Source of the DNA: a bacterium
GTDB taxonomy: Bacteria; Spirochaetota; Spirochaetia; JABEVK01
Assembly: GCA_021781625.1 (NCBI GenBank)
Contig: JAJXWL010000147.1
Span: 1-5,483 of the forward strand
Length of the DNA: 5,483 nucleotides
Direction: 5' to 3'
The notes below the pieces were generated by a model. That model saw only the letters and a list, made by a program, of their open reading frames with translations, did not search any database and was not told the origin of the DNA. Shown here in pieces: positions 1-5,483 of this stretch. The position numbers were made by a program, and so were the translations under genes. The stretch's first letter is position 1. Every line of letters begins with the position of its first letter.

Positions 1-196
1 CGTCAATGGCTTTACGCAAAGTCAGTATGATGTCCAAATCTAATTCTAAAGAAAAGGAGTTCAGCTCTGACCATTCATTACGATCAATCAAGTCGGCTCG
101 CAGTTCGACTAAATCGATCCATTTTCGATACTGAGAAATCAGCTGTCGATTTTCGTGAAGGGTCTTACCAGTAAGAACGAGACAAAGACGACTCAT
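1..196 (-). CDS. aroD: Type I 3-dehydroquinate dehydratase, N-terminal part (cut by left window edge)
   Basis: Only the first 65 codons are present. The gene runs leftward off the window. Type I dehydroquinate dehydratase converts 3-dehydroquinate to 3-dehydroshikimate in the shikimate pathway, in the cytoplasm, through a Schiff-base lysine. Visible signs are a first beta strand reading CLVLTGKT (residues 5-12), the ELRAD motif at 31-35 that matches the family's conserved E-x-R-x-D substrate-binding strand, and an ILTLRK strand at 57-62 that carries the next conserved arginine. The catalytic histidine and lysine would lie outside the window. The ATG (196-194) directly follows the TAA of the upstream gene. 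A GGGGAG Shine-Dalgarno lies 8 nt upstream (205-210), inside that gene, so translation is probably coupled. In many spirochaetes this domain is fused to shikimate dehydrogenase (AroE); that cannot be judged here. The family call is by motif recognition and is fairly secure. Confidence 0.85.
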   Translation of the reverse strand, partial: MSRLCLVLTGKTLHENRQLISQYRKWIDLVELRADLIDRNEWSELNSFSLELDLDIILTLRKAID

Positions 197-703
197 TTAC
201 AAATCTCCCCGGTAGAAAAAGGCATCTACAAGCTTTCCGCCTTCAAATACCAGTTTAAGCCTCCGGGAGAAAATTTGGTAGGGTAAGTTCCAAACTGCCC
301 AATCTGGGCCCGAGGCAAGTTCCGGACCCCATTGTTTGTCCATTAAGGCTGTTACCTTGGCTTGATCCATCCCCATGGTTAAACCCAAGAATTGGCCTTG
401 ATATCGTTTATCTAAACGCACTTGCCACACATGGTTATCGTACCAAAAAAGATAGGTGTAATTGGGATAATAATGAATGACATGAAGATGACCCGTATTG
501 TCCGCTACAGCTGAGATTTCAGCTGGGGCACCCAACAAGCGGTAGGCTTCTTCGGGTTTCATGCCCAGCCAGGTTTGAGGTAAATTGGCGTCAGGGGTAG
601 CTGTGGCTGGTGAATCCGCTGGGGTTGATTCGGCAACAAGCGGTAAGGCAGGACCCATTTGTAACCCTAAGAAGAGGAGGAAGAGAAAAGGAATTTTTTT
701 CAC
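197..703 (-). CDS. Small exported protein of unknown function with two BamE/SmpA-like half-repeats
   Basis: The 168-residue protein starts with a clear Sec signal peptide: MKK, then a hydrophobic core at residues 5-20, with likely cleavage near A24. There is no lipobox cysteine, so it is probably periplasmic. A low-complexity Thr/Pro/Ala linker covers about 26-40. The mature part looks like two similar modules. Each has a helix of the type G-x(5)-A-x(2)-LLG-x-P (45-63, and a looser copy at 105-129) followed by aromatic-rich strands (75-98 and 136-165). That layout recalls the SmpA/OmlA (BamE) fold, but this is inference and no family is firmly recognised. The start is GTG at 703-701, overlapping the upstream gene's TGA as GTGA. 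Its Shine-Dalgarno is weak (AAGGG, 12 nt away), so translation is likely coupled. The stop TAA abuts the aroD ATG. The gene is real by signal peptide, operon fit and codon usage. Confidence 0.8.
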   Translation of the reverse strand: MKKIPFLFLLFLGLQMGPALPLVAESTPADSPATATPDANLPQTWLGMKPEEAYRLLGAPAEISAVADNTGHLHVIHYYPNYTYLFWYDNHVWQVRLDKRYQGQFLGLTMGMDQAKVTALMDKQWGPELASGPDWAVWNLPYQIFSRRLKLVFEGGKLVDAFFYRGDL

Positions 704-1239
704 TGTTCAGATTGACCCTTGTCACGAAAATAGTAGCTGGCAATCAGCGTGAGGCCCATCAAGACTAACAAAAGCGGCCACCAAGCCAAAACAAAATCTG
801 TAAATGTGATATGCACGACAGGGAGAGTAAAGATCAGTAACACAAACATGAAGACGATCAGAAAAATCCCAGGTATGACAAAGGAAATTCTCAAGCTTCG
901 TTTAAAGCCTCGGCTGTAAGGAATGATGGAAGTCCCAACAATTCCCATGAATACCGGCCATAATTGCTTGAGCTCAAAATATTTTGACAAAACTGTGTTG
1001 AGCAAAAGAATGAATGTCCCCGTCAAAAAGAGCAAAAGACCTAATAAAAGAAAAACGGGCCGCGCCTTGTGTGCTCCATAGTGATAAACGAACACAACTC
1101 CACAAAGCATAAAGACAGAAGGCCACCAGCGCAACATTTGTTGAACAAAGTGCTGGGTCCAAAACAGCAAGAGTAAGCCTGTTACCGTGAGAATGAGACC
1201 CGCAATTAGTGTTTTGCGGCCTGCTTTGGAGTTTTTCAT
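700..1239 (-). CDS. Six-helix integral membrane protein, three repeats of a W-P two-helix unit (LiaF/LiaI-like)
   Basis: The 179-residue hydrophobic protein has about six transmembrane segments (roughly 11-28, 39-54, 61-80, 93-107, 118-139 and 152-169). They form three tandem units. Each has a Gly/Leu-rich helix, a short amphipathic loop, and a second helix that opens with an aromatic-Trp-Pro or Leu-Trp-Pro motif: WWP at 38-40, LWP at 93-95, WWP at 153-155. This pattern resembles the membrane part of LiaI/LiaF-type envelope-stress proteins (the 'LiaI-LiaF-like transmembrane region'), but the cytoplasmic/extracellular LiaF C-terminal domain is missing. That family link is an inference. There are two candidate ATGs, at 1245 and 1239. 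The second is preferred because GAGG (1247-1250) lies 7 nt from it and only 1 nt from the first. The gene follows icd after about 24 nt and overlaps the next gene by 4 nt (GTGA). Function unknown. Confidence 0.8.
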   Translation of the reverse strand: MKNSKAGRKTLIAGLILTVTGLLLLFWTQHFVQQMLRWWPSVFMLCGVVFVYHYGAHKARPVFLLLGLLLFLTGTFILLLNTVLSKYFELKQLWPVFMGIVGTSIIPYSRGFKRSLRISFVIPGIFLIVFMFVLLIFTLPVVHITFTDFVLAWWPLLLVLMGLTLIASYYFRDKGQSEQ

Positions 1240-1246
1240 GATCATG

Positions 1247-1250
1247 CCTC
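1247..1250 (-). promoter_or_regulatory. Shine-Dalgarno GAGG that selects the second ATG of the membrane-protein gene
   Basis: On the minus strand GAGG is followed by one base and the ATG at 1245, then two codons later by the ATG at 1239. A 1-nt spacing is unusable, while 7 nt to the second ATG is ideal. This favours the shorter 179-residue product. Confidence 0.6.
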
Positions 1251-1263
1251 GCTTTTTATTGTC

Positions 1264-2577
1264 TCACTTTCTGGACAGTGAGGCAATGATATGATCAGCG
1301 AATCCGCTACAGGAGGTTTCAGTCGCCCCTTCCATGAGCCGGGCAAAATCATAGGTAACAACCTTATCCGCAATGGCCTCGCGAATGCCGTTTTCTACGA
1401 GTGCGGCCGCTTCGTCCCACCCCAAATACTCGAGCATCATCACACCCGATAAGAGCACCGATGAGGGGTTTACCTTGTCAAGGTTGGCATATTTAGGAGC
1501 TGTCCCGTGAGTCGCTTCAAAAATGGCATGGCCTGTCACATAATTGATATTGGCCCCAGGGGCTATGCCGATTCCGCCTACTTGAGCGGCCAGAGCGTCT
1601 GAAAGATAATCTCCATTGAGATTCAAAGTTGCGATGACATCGAAATCTTCGGGTCGAGTTAAGACTTGTTGTAGGGTAATGTCGGCTATGGAATCCTTAA
1701 TGATTAAACCCGCACCAGGTTTGCCTTCGGGAATCCGGCACCAAGGCCCATTGTCGATTTCTTGCGCTCCAAAGTGCTCTTTAGCAACTTTATAACCCCA
1801 ATCTCGGAAGGAACCCTCCGTGAACTTCATGATGTTACCTTTATGAACAAGGGTAACAGAGCGGCGGCCTTGTGCGATGGCATAAGAGATGGCCGCACTC
1901 ACGAGTCGTTCGGTACCTAGATAACTGACAGGTTTTAAACCGACTCCGGTAAGCATCAGGGGGGCAGGGACGGTCAGACCTACCGACTTTTGAGCTGCTC
2001 TCCAGTCGGCGGAGGCTTTTTCAGTGCCGAATCGAATTTTCCCAAATTCTTTGGGAAAGTTCTGGGCAAAAAAATCTAAGATTTTTTGGGCTTCAGGCGT
2101 CCCCCCCGCAAATTCTATGCCTGCATAGATATCTTCTGTATTTTCTCGGAAGATGACCATATCAACGAGTTCCGGTCGTTTCACGGGGCTAGGAACGCCT
2201 TCATAGTATTTTACGGGTCGTAAACATACATAAAGATCTAAGAGTTGGCGCAATGCCACGTTCAGCGAGCGAATTCCTCCGCCTACGGGAGTGGTTAAAG
2301 GTCCCTTAATCCCGACAAGGTATTCTTTAAAAACGCTGAGCGTTTCGTCAGGTAACCAGTTTCCTGTTTGCTGAAAAGCTTTTTCACCGGCGAGCACTTC
2401 TTTCCAATGAATTTGCCTCTTGTCCCCATAAGCTTGGCGTACCGCAGCATCAAACACGCGTACCGAGGCTTTCCAAATGTCCGGTCCTGTGCCGTCTCCT
2501 TCAATAAAAGGAATAATGACATGATCGGGAACCTGGAGTCCCTGGGCGGTTTTCTTCAGAGCAGAAGGGCTGGACAT
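1264..2577 (-). CDS. icd: NADP-dependent isocitrate dehydrogenase
   Basis: This 437-residue cytoplasmic enzyme oxidatively decarboxylates isocitrate to 2-oxoglutarate, giving NADPH and the carbon skeleton for glutamate. It is closely collinear with E. coli Icd. The substrate-site residues are S104 (E. coli S113), R110, R120, R144, Y151 and K246. The metal-binding aspartates are D299, D323 and D327. The cofactor site has the HGTAPKY motif with K362 and Y363, plus V369, Y409 and R413. These match the NADP-selecting residues K344, Y345, V351, Y391 and R395 of E. coli, so NADP use is predicted. The protein is longer than the usual ~416 residues because of a net insertion of about 25 residues around 183-210, in the small/clasp region. 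The ATG has a strong GGAGG 6 nt upstream. It is the first gene of the leftward operon, with a promoter proposed at 2616-2645. Very confident. Confidence 0.98.
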   Translation of the reverse strand: MSSPSALKKTAQGLQVPDHVIIPFIEGDGTGPDIWKASVRVFDAAVRQAYGDKRQIHWKEVLAGEKAFQQTGNWLPDETLSVFKEYLVGIKGPLTTPVGGGIRSLNVALRQLLDLYVCLRPVKYYEGVPSPVKRPELVDMVIFRENTEDIYAGIEFAGGTPEAQKILDFFAQNFPKEFGKIRFGTEKASADWRAAQKSVGLTVPAPLMLTGVGLKPVSYLGTERLVSAAISYAIAQGRRSVTLVHKGNIMKFTEGSFRDWGYKVAKEHFGAQEIDNGPWCRIPEGKPGAGLIIKDSIADITLQQVLTRPEDFDVIATLNLNGDYLSDALAAQVGGIGIAPGANINYVTGHAIFEATHGTAPKYANLDKVNPSSVLLSGVMMLEYLGWDEAAALVENGIREAIADKVVTYDFARLMEGATETSCSGFADHIIASLSRK

Positions 2578-2583
2578 GAGTGA

Positions 2584-2588
2584 CCTCC
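2584..2588 (-). promoter_or_regulatory. Ribosome binding site of icd
   Basis: GGAGG on the minus strand lies 6 nt before the icd ATG at 2577-2575. It is the strongest Shine-Dalgarno in the window and contrasts with its absence in front of the divergent gene. Confidence 0.85.
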
Positions 2589-2615
2589 ATAACAGATGGG
2601 AAAAGCAATGAGCTT

Positions 2616-2645
2616 ATTCTACGGAAAATCGACCATCTTCTGCAA
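2616..2645 (-). promoter_or_regulatory. Putative sigma-70 promoter for the icd operon
   Basis: Read on the minus strand, a TTGCAG hexamer (2645-2640, a weak -35) is followed after 18 nt by TAGAAT (2621-2616, five of six matches to the -10 consensus). The predicted start is near 2609, giving a leader of about 30 nt that contains the GGAGG site. The -35 lies inside the first copy of the 20-bp tandem repeat, so a protein binding the repeats would compete with or contact RNA polymerase. This is assigned by eye only. Confidence 0.5.
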
Positions 2646-2675
2646 GCATGAAACTTCTTCTGCAAGCATGAAGCT
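2636..2675. repeat. Two tandem copies of a 20-bp repeat in the divergent promoter region
   Basis: Copies at 2636-2655 and 2656-2675 read tcttctgcaagcatgaaRct and differ at one base (A in the first copy, G in the second). The period of 20 bp is about two helical turns, so both copies would present the same face. They span the proposed icd -35 and sit about 50-90 bp upstream of the predicted rightward start. This position suits an operator for a regulator serving both operons, but a simple slippage duplication is also possible. Confidence 0.85.
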
Positions 2676-2687
2676 TACGTCAGAGCG

Positions 2688-2717
2688 TGGACAACGTGGG
2701 AGTCGCTGTGCTAAACT
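2688..2717 (+). promoter_or_regulatory. Putative extended -10 promoter for the rightward operon
   Basis: TGGACA (2688-2693, five of six -35 consensus matches) is followed after 18 nt by TAAACT (2712-2717). The -10 is preceded by TGC at 2709-2711, the extended -10 signature. Transcription would start about 2723-2725, only 2-4 nt before the ATG at 2727. This explains why no Shine-Dalgarno is seen in front of that gene. Assigned by eye. Confidence 0.5.
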
Positions 2718-2726
2718 TCTGACTTC

Positions 2727-3806
2727 ATGAAACGCTACCTGAGTCTGATTTTTCCGTTGATAGCTGTAGCGGCGGCGTTCCTTGTGGTTCAGTCCGGGAC
2801 GCGCGAAGATGTGTACTACGGAACTTCCGGGACTATCAATACGGAACTTCATCGCCTGTTTCACTTATTAGGTGAAAGTAAAGAGCCCACAGCGTCACGG
2901 TATTCCCTGATCCGTTTAATCACCAGCCGGTTGCAGGCCGAAAAGTCCTACGATAAAATCAACCTCTTTCTGACAACCTATGTGGAACAGCATCCCCATG
3001 ACCCTTTTGATGCGGACTATCTCTTTACTGTCGCGGAAAACTACCAAAAACAGCAGGCTCTCCCCTTAGCGGAGTACTATTATGAACGGATCTATAAAGA
3101 CTACCCTGATTTATATAAAGACGGTCAATCGATTCATTATCGTTGTTTAAGTCAATTAACTCACTTGGTTTCGACCCCTTCCTTAAAACGAAAGTATTAT
3201 GAAGATTTGCAGGATCAATTCCCCTATAAATTAACTTTACCAGCCCAGTTCTATGATTGGGGCCATGCTTATGAGCAACTCGGCTTGTGGAAGCAGGCTA
3301 TAAAAGCGTACAACACATTTTTAATGTTTCCCGACCCTACGGTTCCCGGTGATCCGCAAGCTTATACTCGGGTCCGCTCTTTGGTGGACCTATCTAAGTC
3401 TGATCGTTCTTGGGTTTCTCCGAGTCTCAGTACCTTGATTGCCAACCTTGAAGAAGCCATCAGGGATAATGACACCACAAAAATGGAACAGCTAAGAGCC
3501 AAAGTCGGGTTCTTTGCCTTATCATGGGATGATACAGACCCTAACGATGCTCTTTCTGAAGCTTTTGACATTCGGACATTTTTGCGGGATTTAGTTCACC
3601 AAGCCCATTATGGCGGAGGAACCGTGTACTTCGCTTCGAAATTGGACGATGCGTCCAATGACTCCGAGGCCTACTTGAAGTCTACGGGCTGGACTTATCG
3701 TATCCCAACTTGGTACTTCTACTTTAAGCGAATTGATTATCCGCCCGATCCTGAAATTAACGGTTCTTGGGAATGGGCTGGTGTGTTTTTCGGAGACAAA
3801 ATGTGA
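2727..3806 (+). CDS. Membrane-anchored or exported TPR-like protein with unrecognised C-terminal domain
   Basis: The 359-residue protein has an N-terminal hydrophobic segment (MKR, then about residues 6-22) with no lipobox cysteine. It acts as a signal anchor or signal peptide and places the rest outside the cytoplasm. The middle is helical, with at least two TPR-like helix pairs: about 96-127 (A-E-N-Y then L-A-E-Y-Y-Y-E) and about 172-203 (G-H-A-Y-E-Q-L-G then A-I-K-A-Y-N). TPRs mediate protein-protein contacts. Residues from about 245 to the end form a separate part rich in Trp, Tyr and Phe, ending W-E-W-A-G-V-F-F-G; I do not recognise its family. ATG 2727 is the only sensible start, because an in-frame TAA lies at 2712-2714 and no Shine-Dalgarno precedes it. 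It is the first gene of the rightward operon, 13 nt before the lytic transglycosylase, so a scaffold or partner for cell-wall enzymes is a reasonable guess. Confidence 0.85.
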   Translation: MKRYLSLIFPLIAVAAAFLVVQSGTREDVYYGTSGTINTELHRLFHLLGESKEPTASRYSLIRLITSRLQAEKSYDKINLFLTTYVEQHPHDPFDADYLFTVAENYQKQQALPLAEYYYERIYKDYPDLYKDGQSIHYRCLSQLTHLVSTPSLKRKYYEDLQDQFPYKLTLPAQFYDWGHAYEQLGLWKQAIKAYNTFLMFPDPTVPGDPQAYTRVRSLVDLSKSDRSWVSPSLSTLIANLEEAIRDNDTTKMEQLRAKVGFFALSWDDTDPNDALSEAFDIRTFLRDLVHQAHYGGGTVYFASKLDDASNDSEAYLKSTGWTYRIPTWYFYFKRIDYPPDPEINGSWEWAGVFFGDKM

Positions 3807-3823
3807 TCGGAGACAAAAGGTGA
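3790..3823 (+). repeat. 17-bp tandem duplication across the TPR/transglycosylase gene junction
   Basis: Units 3790-3806 (tcggagacaaaatgtga) and 3807-3823 (tcggagacaaaaggtga) differ at a single base. The first encodes the last residues and stop of the TPR gene. The second supplies the Shine-Dalgarno GGAG and the GTG start of the next gene. Both units end in GTGA, the stop/start overlap motif also used at 700-703. Confidence 0.9.
3809..3812 (+). promoter_or_regulatory. Shine-Dalgarno GGAG that fixes the GTG start at 3820
   Basis: GGAG lies 7 nt before GTG 3820-3822. The next residues (VKSLLIM, read with fMet first) begin a proper signal peptide. The only longer alternative, ATG at 3733, would add 29 residues encoded within the upstream gene and bury the signal peptide. 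Confidence 0.75.
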
Positions 3824-5157
3824 AAAGTCTTTTGATAATGTCGCTTCTGTTCGGGGTTGCCGCCTCTGGAATGGCCTCGACTTCTTTGCCCTTGCCATCG
3901 GTTTGGTCCTACGGCGAGCCCAAGACCGCGACTTATACCCCTCAAGCGGCGCCTCCGATTTATCCCATTGTCCCACCTCCAGCCATGATGTTGACTCCTG
4001 AGGACGGTACAGGGTATCGGCGTGATTTAGCCTTTTACTCTTCTGAAGAAGGGCTGACGTACCTACGCCGTTGGCAGAAACGAAGTCTGCCTTACCGCGA
4101 TTTTATCCACGAGCAACTCGCCAAATACCATGTTCCCGATGAGTTGTTCTGGCTGGCCGCGCTGGAATCGGGGTTTTCTAACAATGCCGTCTCGAATTCT
4201 GGGGCCGTGGGAATGTGGCAGTTCATGCTCAACACGATAGACGGGTTCAATATTCAAGTGACCCCCTACATCGACGAACGACGAGATTTTTGGAAGGCCA
4301 CTATCGGGGCCGTTCGGCTCCTACGGGGAAGTTATGATTATTATGGCGACTGGCTTTTAGCTTTGGCGTCGTATAATGCGGGAATCCCCCGTGTGGATTG
4401 GGCTATTCGCAGGGGACATGAACGCAATTATTGGAAGCTTAGTGAGCGGCATTGGCTCCCCAAAGAAACTGCTGCGTATGTTCCTCAAATTCTGGCGATC
4501 GCTAACATTCTTTCACAAAAACTTAAGTATGGCTTTCCCCTGGATTGGGAACCCTCAGAACCCTGGAGCCGTCTTCGAGTTTCACGGCCAGTCGACTTGC
4601 GGTTGTTGGCAGATGCAGCGGGGGTTTCTTCGAGGGTGCTAGAAGAAGCCAACCCGGAACTTCGATACCCCATCACTCCTGCCGGAATGCCTGACTATCG
4701 CCTCAAAGTTCCTGCCTCCTGGACCGATTCTGTTCGAAAGGCCTTAGAGGATCCTCGCCTGAAGTTAATTCGCTATTATTTTTACAAAGTTCGACCAGGG
4801 GACACGTTGTCTCAAATTGCTCAATGGTATGGCGTGGATTATTCCGTGATTGAACGAAACAACCCTCATTTGCACCCACGCTACCTTCAAATCGGTCAAA
4901 CCCTGATTATTCCCGCGCTAAAAGATGTCGGTCCTTACCGTGGCGTCCACCGCCGTGAAGTGGCGTCCCTTCCGAAAGCGTCTCCTCTTCCAGGTGCGTC
5001 ATATACCGTTCGCAAGGGAGACACCTTGTACGCCATCGCTCGTCGGAATGGAACGACACCGGAATTATTGGCTTCTGTCAATAGTATGAATCCCAACGAC
5101 GTTTTAAGCGTCGGTCGGACCCTGTTGTTGCCAGAGGGAGCTTCCGTTGCCCGGTAA
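3820..5157 (+). CDS. mltD: MltD-type lytic murein transglycosylase, SLT domain plus two LysM domains
   Basis: The 445-residue exported enzyme cleaves the MurNAc-GlcNAc bond of peptidoglycan to give 1,6-anhydro-muropeptides, for wall remodelling or insertion of envelope structures. In order: signal peptide at about 1-19 (probable cleavage after GMA), a proline-rich linker at about 40-57, then the SLT (GH23-type) domain at about 95-235. That domain has catalytic E116 in the ESGF motif, GMWQFM at 131-136, SYNAG at 184-188 and AAYVP at 218-222. A degenerate LysM-like segment at about 251-297 (VDLRLLADAAG, NPELR, YRLKVP) follows, as in MltD proteins. LysM 1 is at about 321-365 and LysM 2 at about 393-438, each with GDTL and an NP or N-x-M-N-P motif; they bind glycan strands. 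There is no lipobox cysteine, unlike E. coli MltD. The GTG start at 3820 is chosen from the Shine-Dalgarno and signal peptide. The length matches the family (~450). Confidence 0.95.
   Translation: MKSLLIMSLLFGVAASGMASTSLPLPSVWSYGEPKTATYTPQAAPPIYPIVPPPAMMLTPEDGTGYRRDLAFYSSEEGLTYLRRWQKRSLPYRDFIHEQLAKYHVPDELFWLAALESGFSNNAVSNSGAVGMWQFMLNTIDGFNIQVTPYIDERRDFWKATIGAVRLLRGSYDYYGDWLLALASYNAGIPRVDWAIRRGHERNYWKLSERHWLPKETAAYVPQILAIANILSQKLKYGFPLDWEPSEPWSRLRVSRPVDLRLLADAAGVSSRVLEEANPELRYPITPAGMPDYRLKVPASWTDSVRKALEDPRLKLIRYYFYKVRPGDTLSQIAQWYGVDYSVIERNNPHLHPRYLQIGQTLIIPALKDVGPYRGVHRREVASLPKASPLPGASYTVRKGDTLYAIARRNGTTPELLASVNSMNPNDVLSVGRTLLLPEGASVAR
5136..5140 (+). promoter_or_regulatory. Shine-Dalgarno GGGAG for the TTG-started gene
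   Basis: GGGAG inside the last codons of the transglycosylase gene lies 6 nt before TTG 5147-5149. It is the main support for the unusual start codon, together with the signal peptide that follows. Confidence 0.65.
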
Positions 5158-5483
5158 GGTTTATCGCGGACAGGCTAGTCTGGCGATCTTGTTTGCACTC
5201 CTTCTGGTAAGTGTGGCCTCCTTGGCGTTTGCTCAGACTCAGTCTCATGCTCAAACACAACTGACCTCTTCGTCGAAGCTTCGTTGGGGAGAAGGTCTGT
5301 GGGAATTAACCTTAAGTTGTCCCTTATCGGTGGTTCCCACGACAGACCCAGAAGCGGTAGCCCCACGTCAGCAATATCAGGCGGAACAATATCTTGAAGA
5401 TCATCGTCGGCAGGAACTTCTGCGGCGTTTAAGTACCGTTCAGTTGGACTCGACAGATTCAGTGGCAGAGGCCCTGCGACAGA
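5147..5483 (+). CDS. Exported protein of unknown function, N-terminal part (cut by right window edge)
   Basis: An open frame of 112 codons runs off the right edge. It starts with TTG at 5147, overlapping the end of the transglycosylase gene by 11 nt in another frame. The start is supported by GGGAG 6 nt upstream and by a complete signal peptide: M-P-G-K-x-x-R, a hydrophobic core at about 11-25, then the LAFA cleavage site with the mature protein from about Q30. No ATG lies in frame before the signal core. The mature part has a Gln/Ser/Thr-rich start (30-43), a predicted strand segment (RWGEGLWELTLS, 46-57) and a charged helix (about 74-97) leading to STVQLDSTDSV. This loosely recalls LPP20-like spirochaetal envelope proteins, but that is a weak guess. 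Co-transcription with the transglycosylase suggests an envelope role. Confidence 0.75.
   Translation, partial: MPGKVYRGQASLAILFALLLVSVASLAFAQTQSHAQTQLTSSSKLRWGEGLWELTLSCPLSVVPTTDPEAVAPRQQYQAEQYLEDHRRQELLRRLSTVQLDSTDSVAEALRQ

Noticed and set aside
974..1162. Second minus-strand open frame of 62 codons inside the membrane-protein gene
   Set aside because: It is a frame shadow of the hydrophobic six-helix gene, with no independent start signal.
2101..2107. Run of seven C (G7 on the coding strand) inside icd as a phase-variation tract
   Set aside because: The frame is intact, conserved motifs continue on both sides, and the run encodes an ordinary A-G-G segment. Switching a housekeeping enzyme in this way is unlikely.
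2368..2583. Plus-strand open frame of 71 codons opposite icd
   Set aside because: It is antisense to strongly conserved icd coding sequence, with no recognisable protein features.
2604..2615. Possible third, degenerate copy of the 20-bp repeat (agcaatgagctt)
   Set aside because: Only 9 of 12 bases match and the offset (61 bp) is not in phase with the 20-bp period; chance similarity is likely.
2619..2864. Minus-strand open frame of 81 codons across the intergenic region and the TPR gene start
   Set aside because: It covers the promoter region and the antisense of the TPR signal segment. It has no signal, domain or Shine-Dalgarno support.
3733..3819. Longer start of the transglycosylase gene at ATG 3733
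   Set aside because: It would overlap the TPR gene by 74 nt, has no Shine-Dalgarno and puts 29 polar/mixed residues before a good signal peptide. GTG 3820 has GGAG at 7 nt.
5078..5366. Minus-strand open frames of 60-63 codons at the right end
   Set aside because: They are antisense to the end of mltD and to the signal peptide of the next gene, with no supporting features.

Overview
The window holds seven genes in two divergent blocks. They run outward from one intergenic region of about 150 bp (2578-2726). Base composition is close to even, slightly AT-rich. The protein sequences suggest a spirochaete, most likely a free-living or host-associated Treponema/Spirochaeta relative. The main reasons are the style of the AroD N-terminus (an LTGKT start followed by ELRAD) and the lineage-flavoured secreted and TPR proteins around it. 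This assignment is recognition by eye, not a search result.

Left block, minus strand, in transcription order: an NADP-type isocitrate dehydrogenase (icd, 2577-1264); a six-helix membrane protein built from three repeats of a two-helix unit ending in W-P (1239-700); a small exported protein of unknown function (703-197); and the first 65 codons of type I 3-dehydroquinate dehydratase (aroD, 196 to beyond the left edge). The junctions are tight: a gap of about 24 nt, a 4-nt GTGA overlap, and a stop codon directly abutting the next ATG. This looks like one operon. It joins central carbon/2-oxoglutarate supply and shikimate-pathway enzymes with two envelope proteins of unknown role.

Right block, plus strand: a membrane-anchored or exported TPR-like protein (2727-3806); a lytic transglycosylase of MltD architecture with SLT and LysM domains (3820-5157); and the start of an exported protein that begins with TTG inside the end of the transglycosylase gene (5147 to beyond the right edge). 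This is an envelope/peptidoglycan-remodelling operon.

The intergenic region carries a perfect-period 20-bp tandem repeat (2636-2675) between two plausible sigma-70 promoters. The icd promoter uses part of one repeat copy as its -35. The rightward promoter lies so close to its ATG that the TPR gene is probably leaderless. A second tandem duplication (17 bp, 3790-3823) sits exactly on the junction between the TPR and transglycosylase genes and appears to have separated genes that once overlapped by GTGA.

No RNA genes, mobile elements, CRISPR arrays or convincing terminators were seen. Neither operon ends inside the window. I found no clear new defence or mobile system. The most interesting points are the two tandem duplications, the probable leaderless start, the insertion in the isocitrate dehydrogenase, and three envelope proteins of unknown function.
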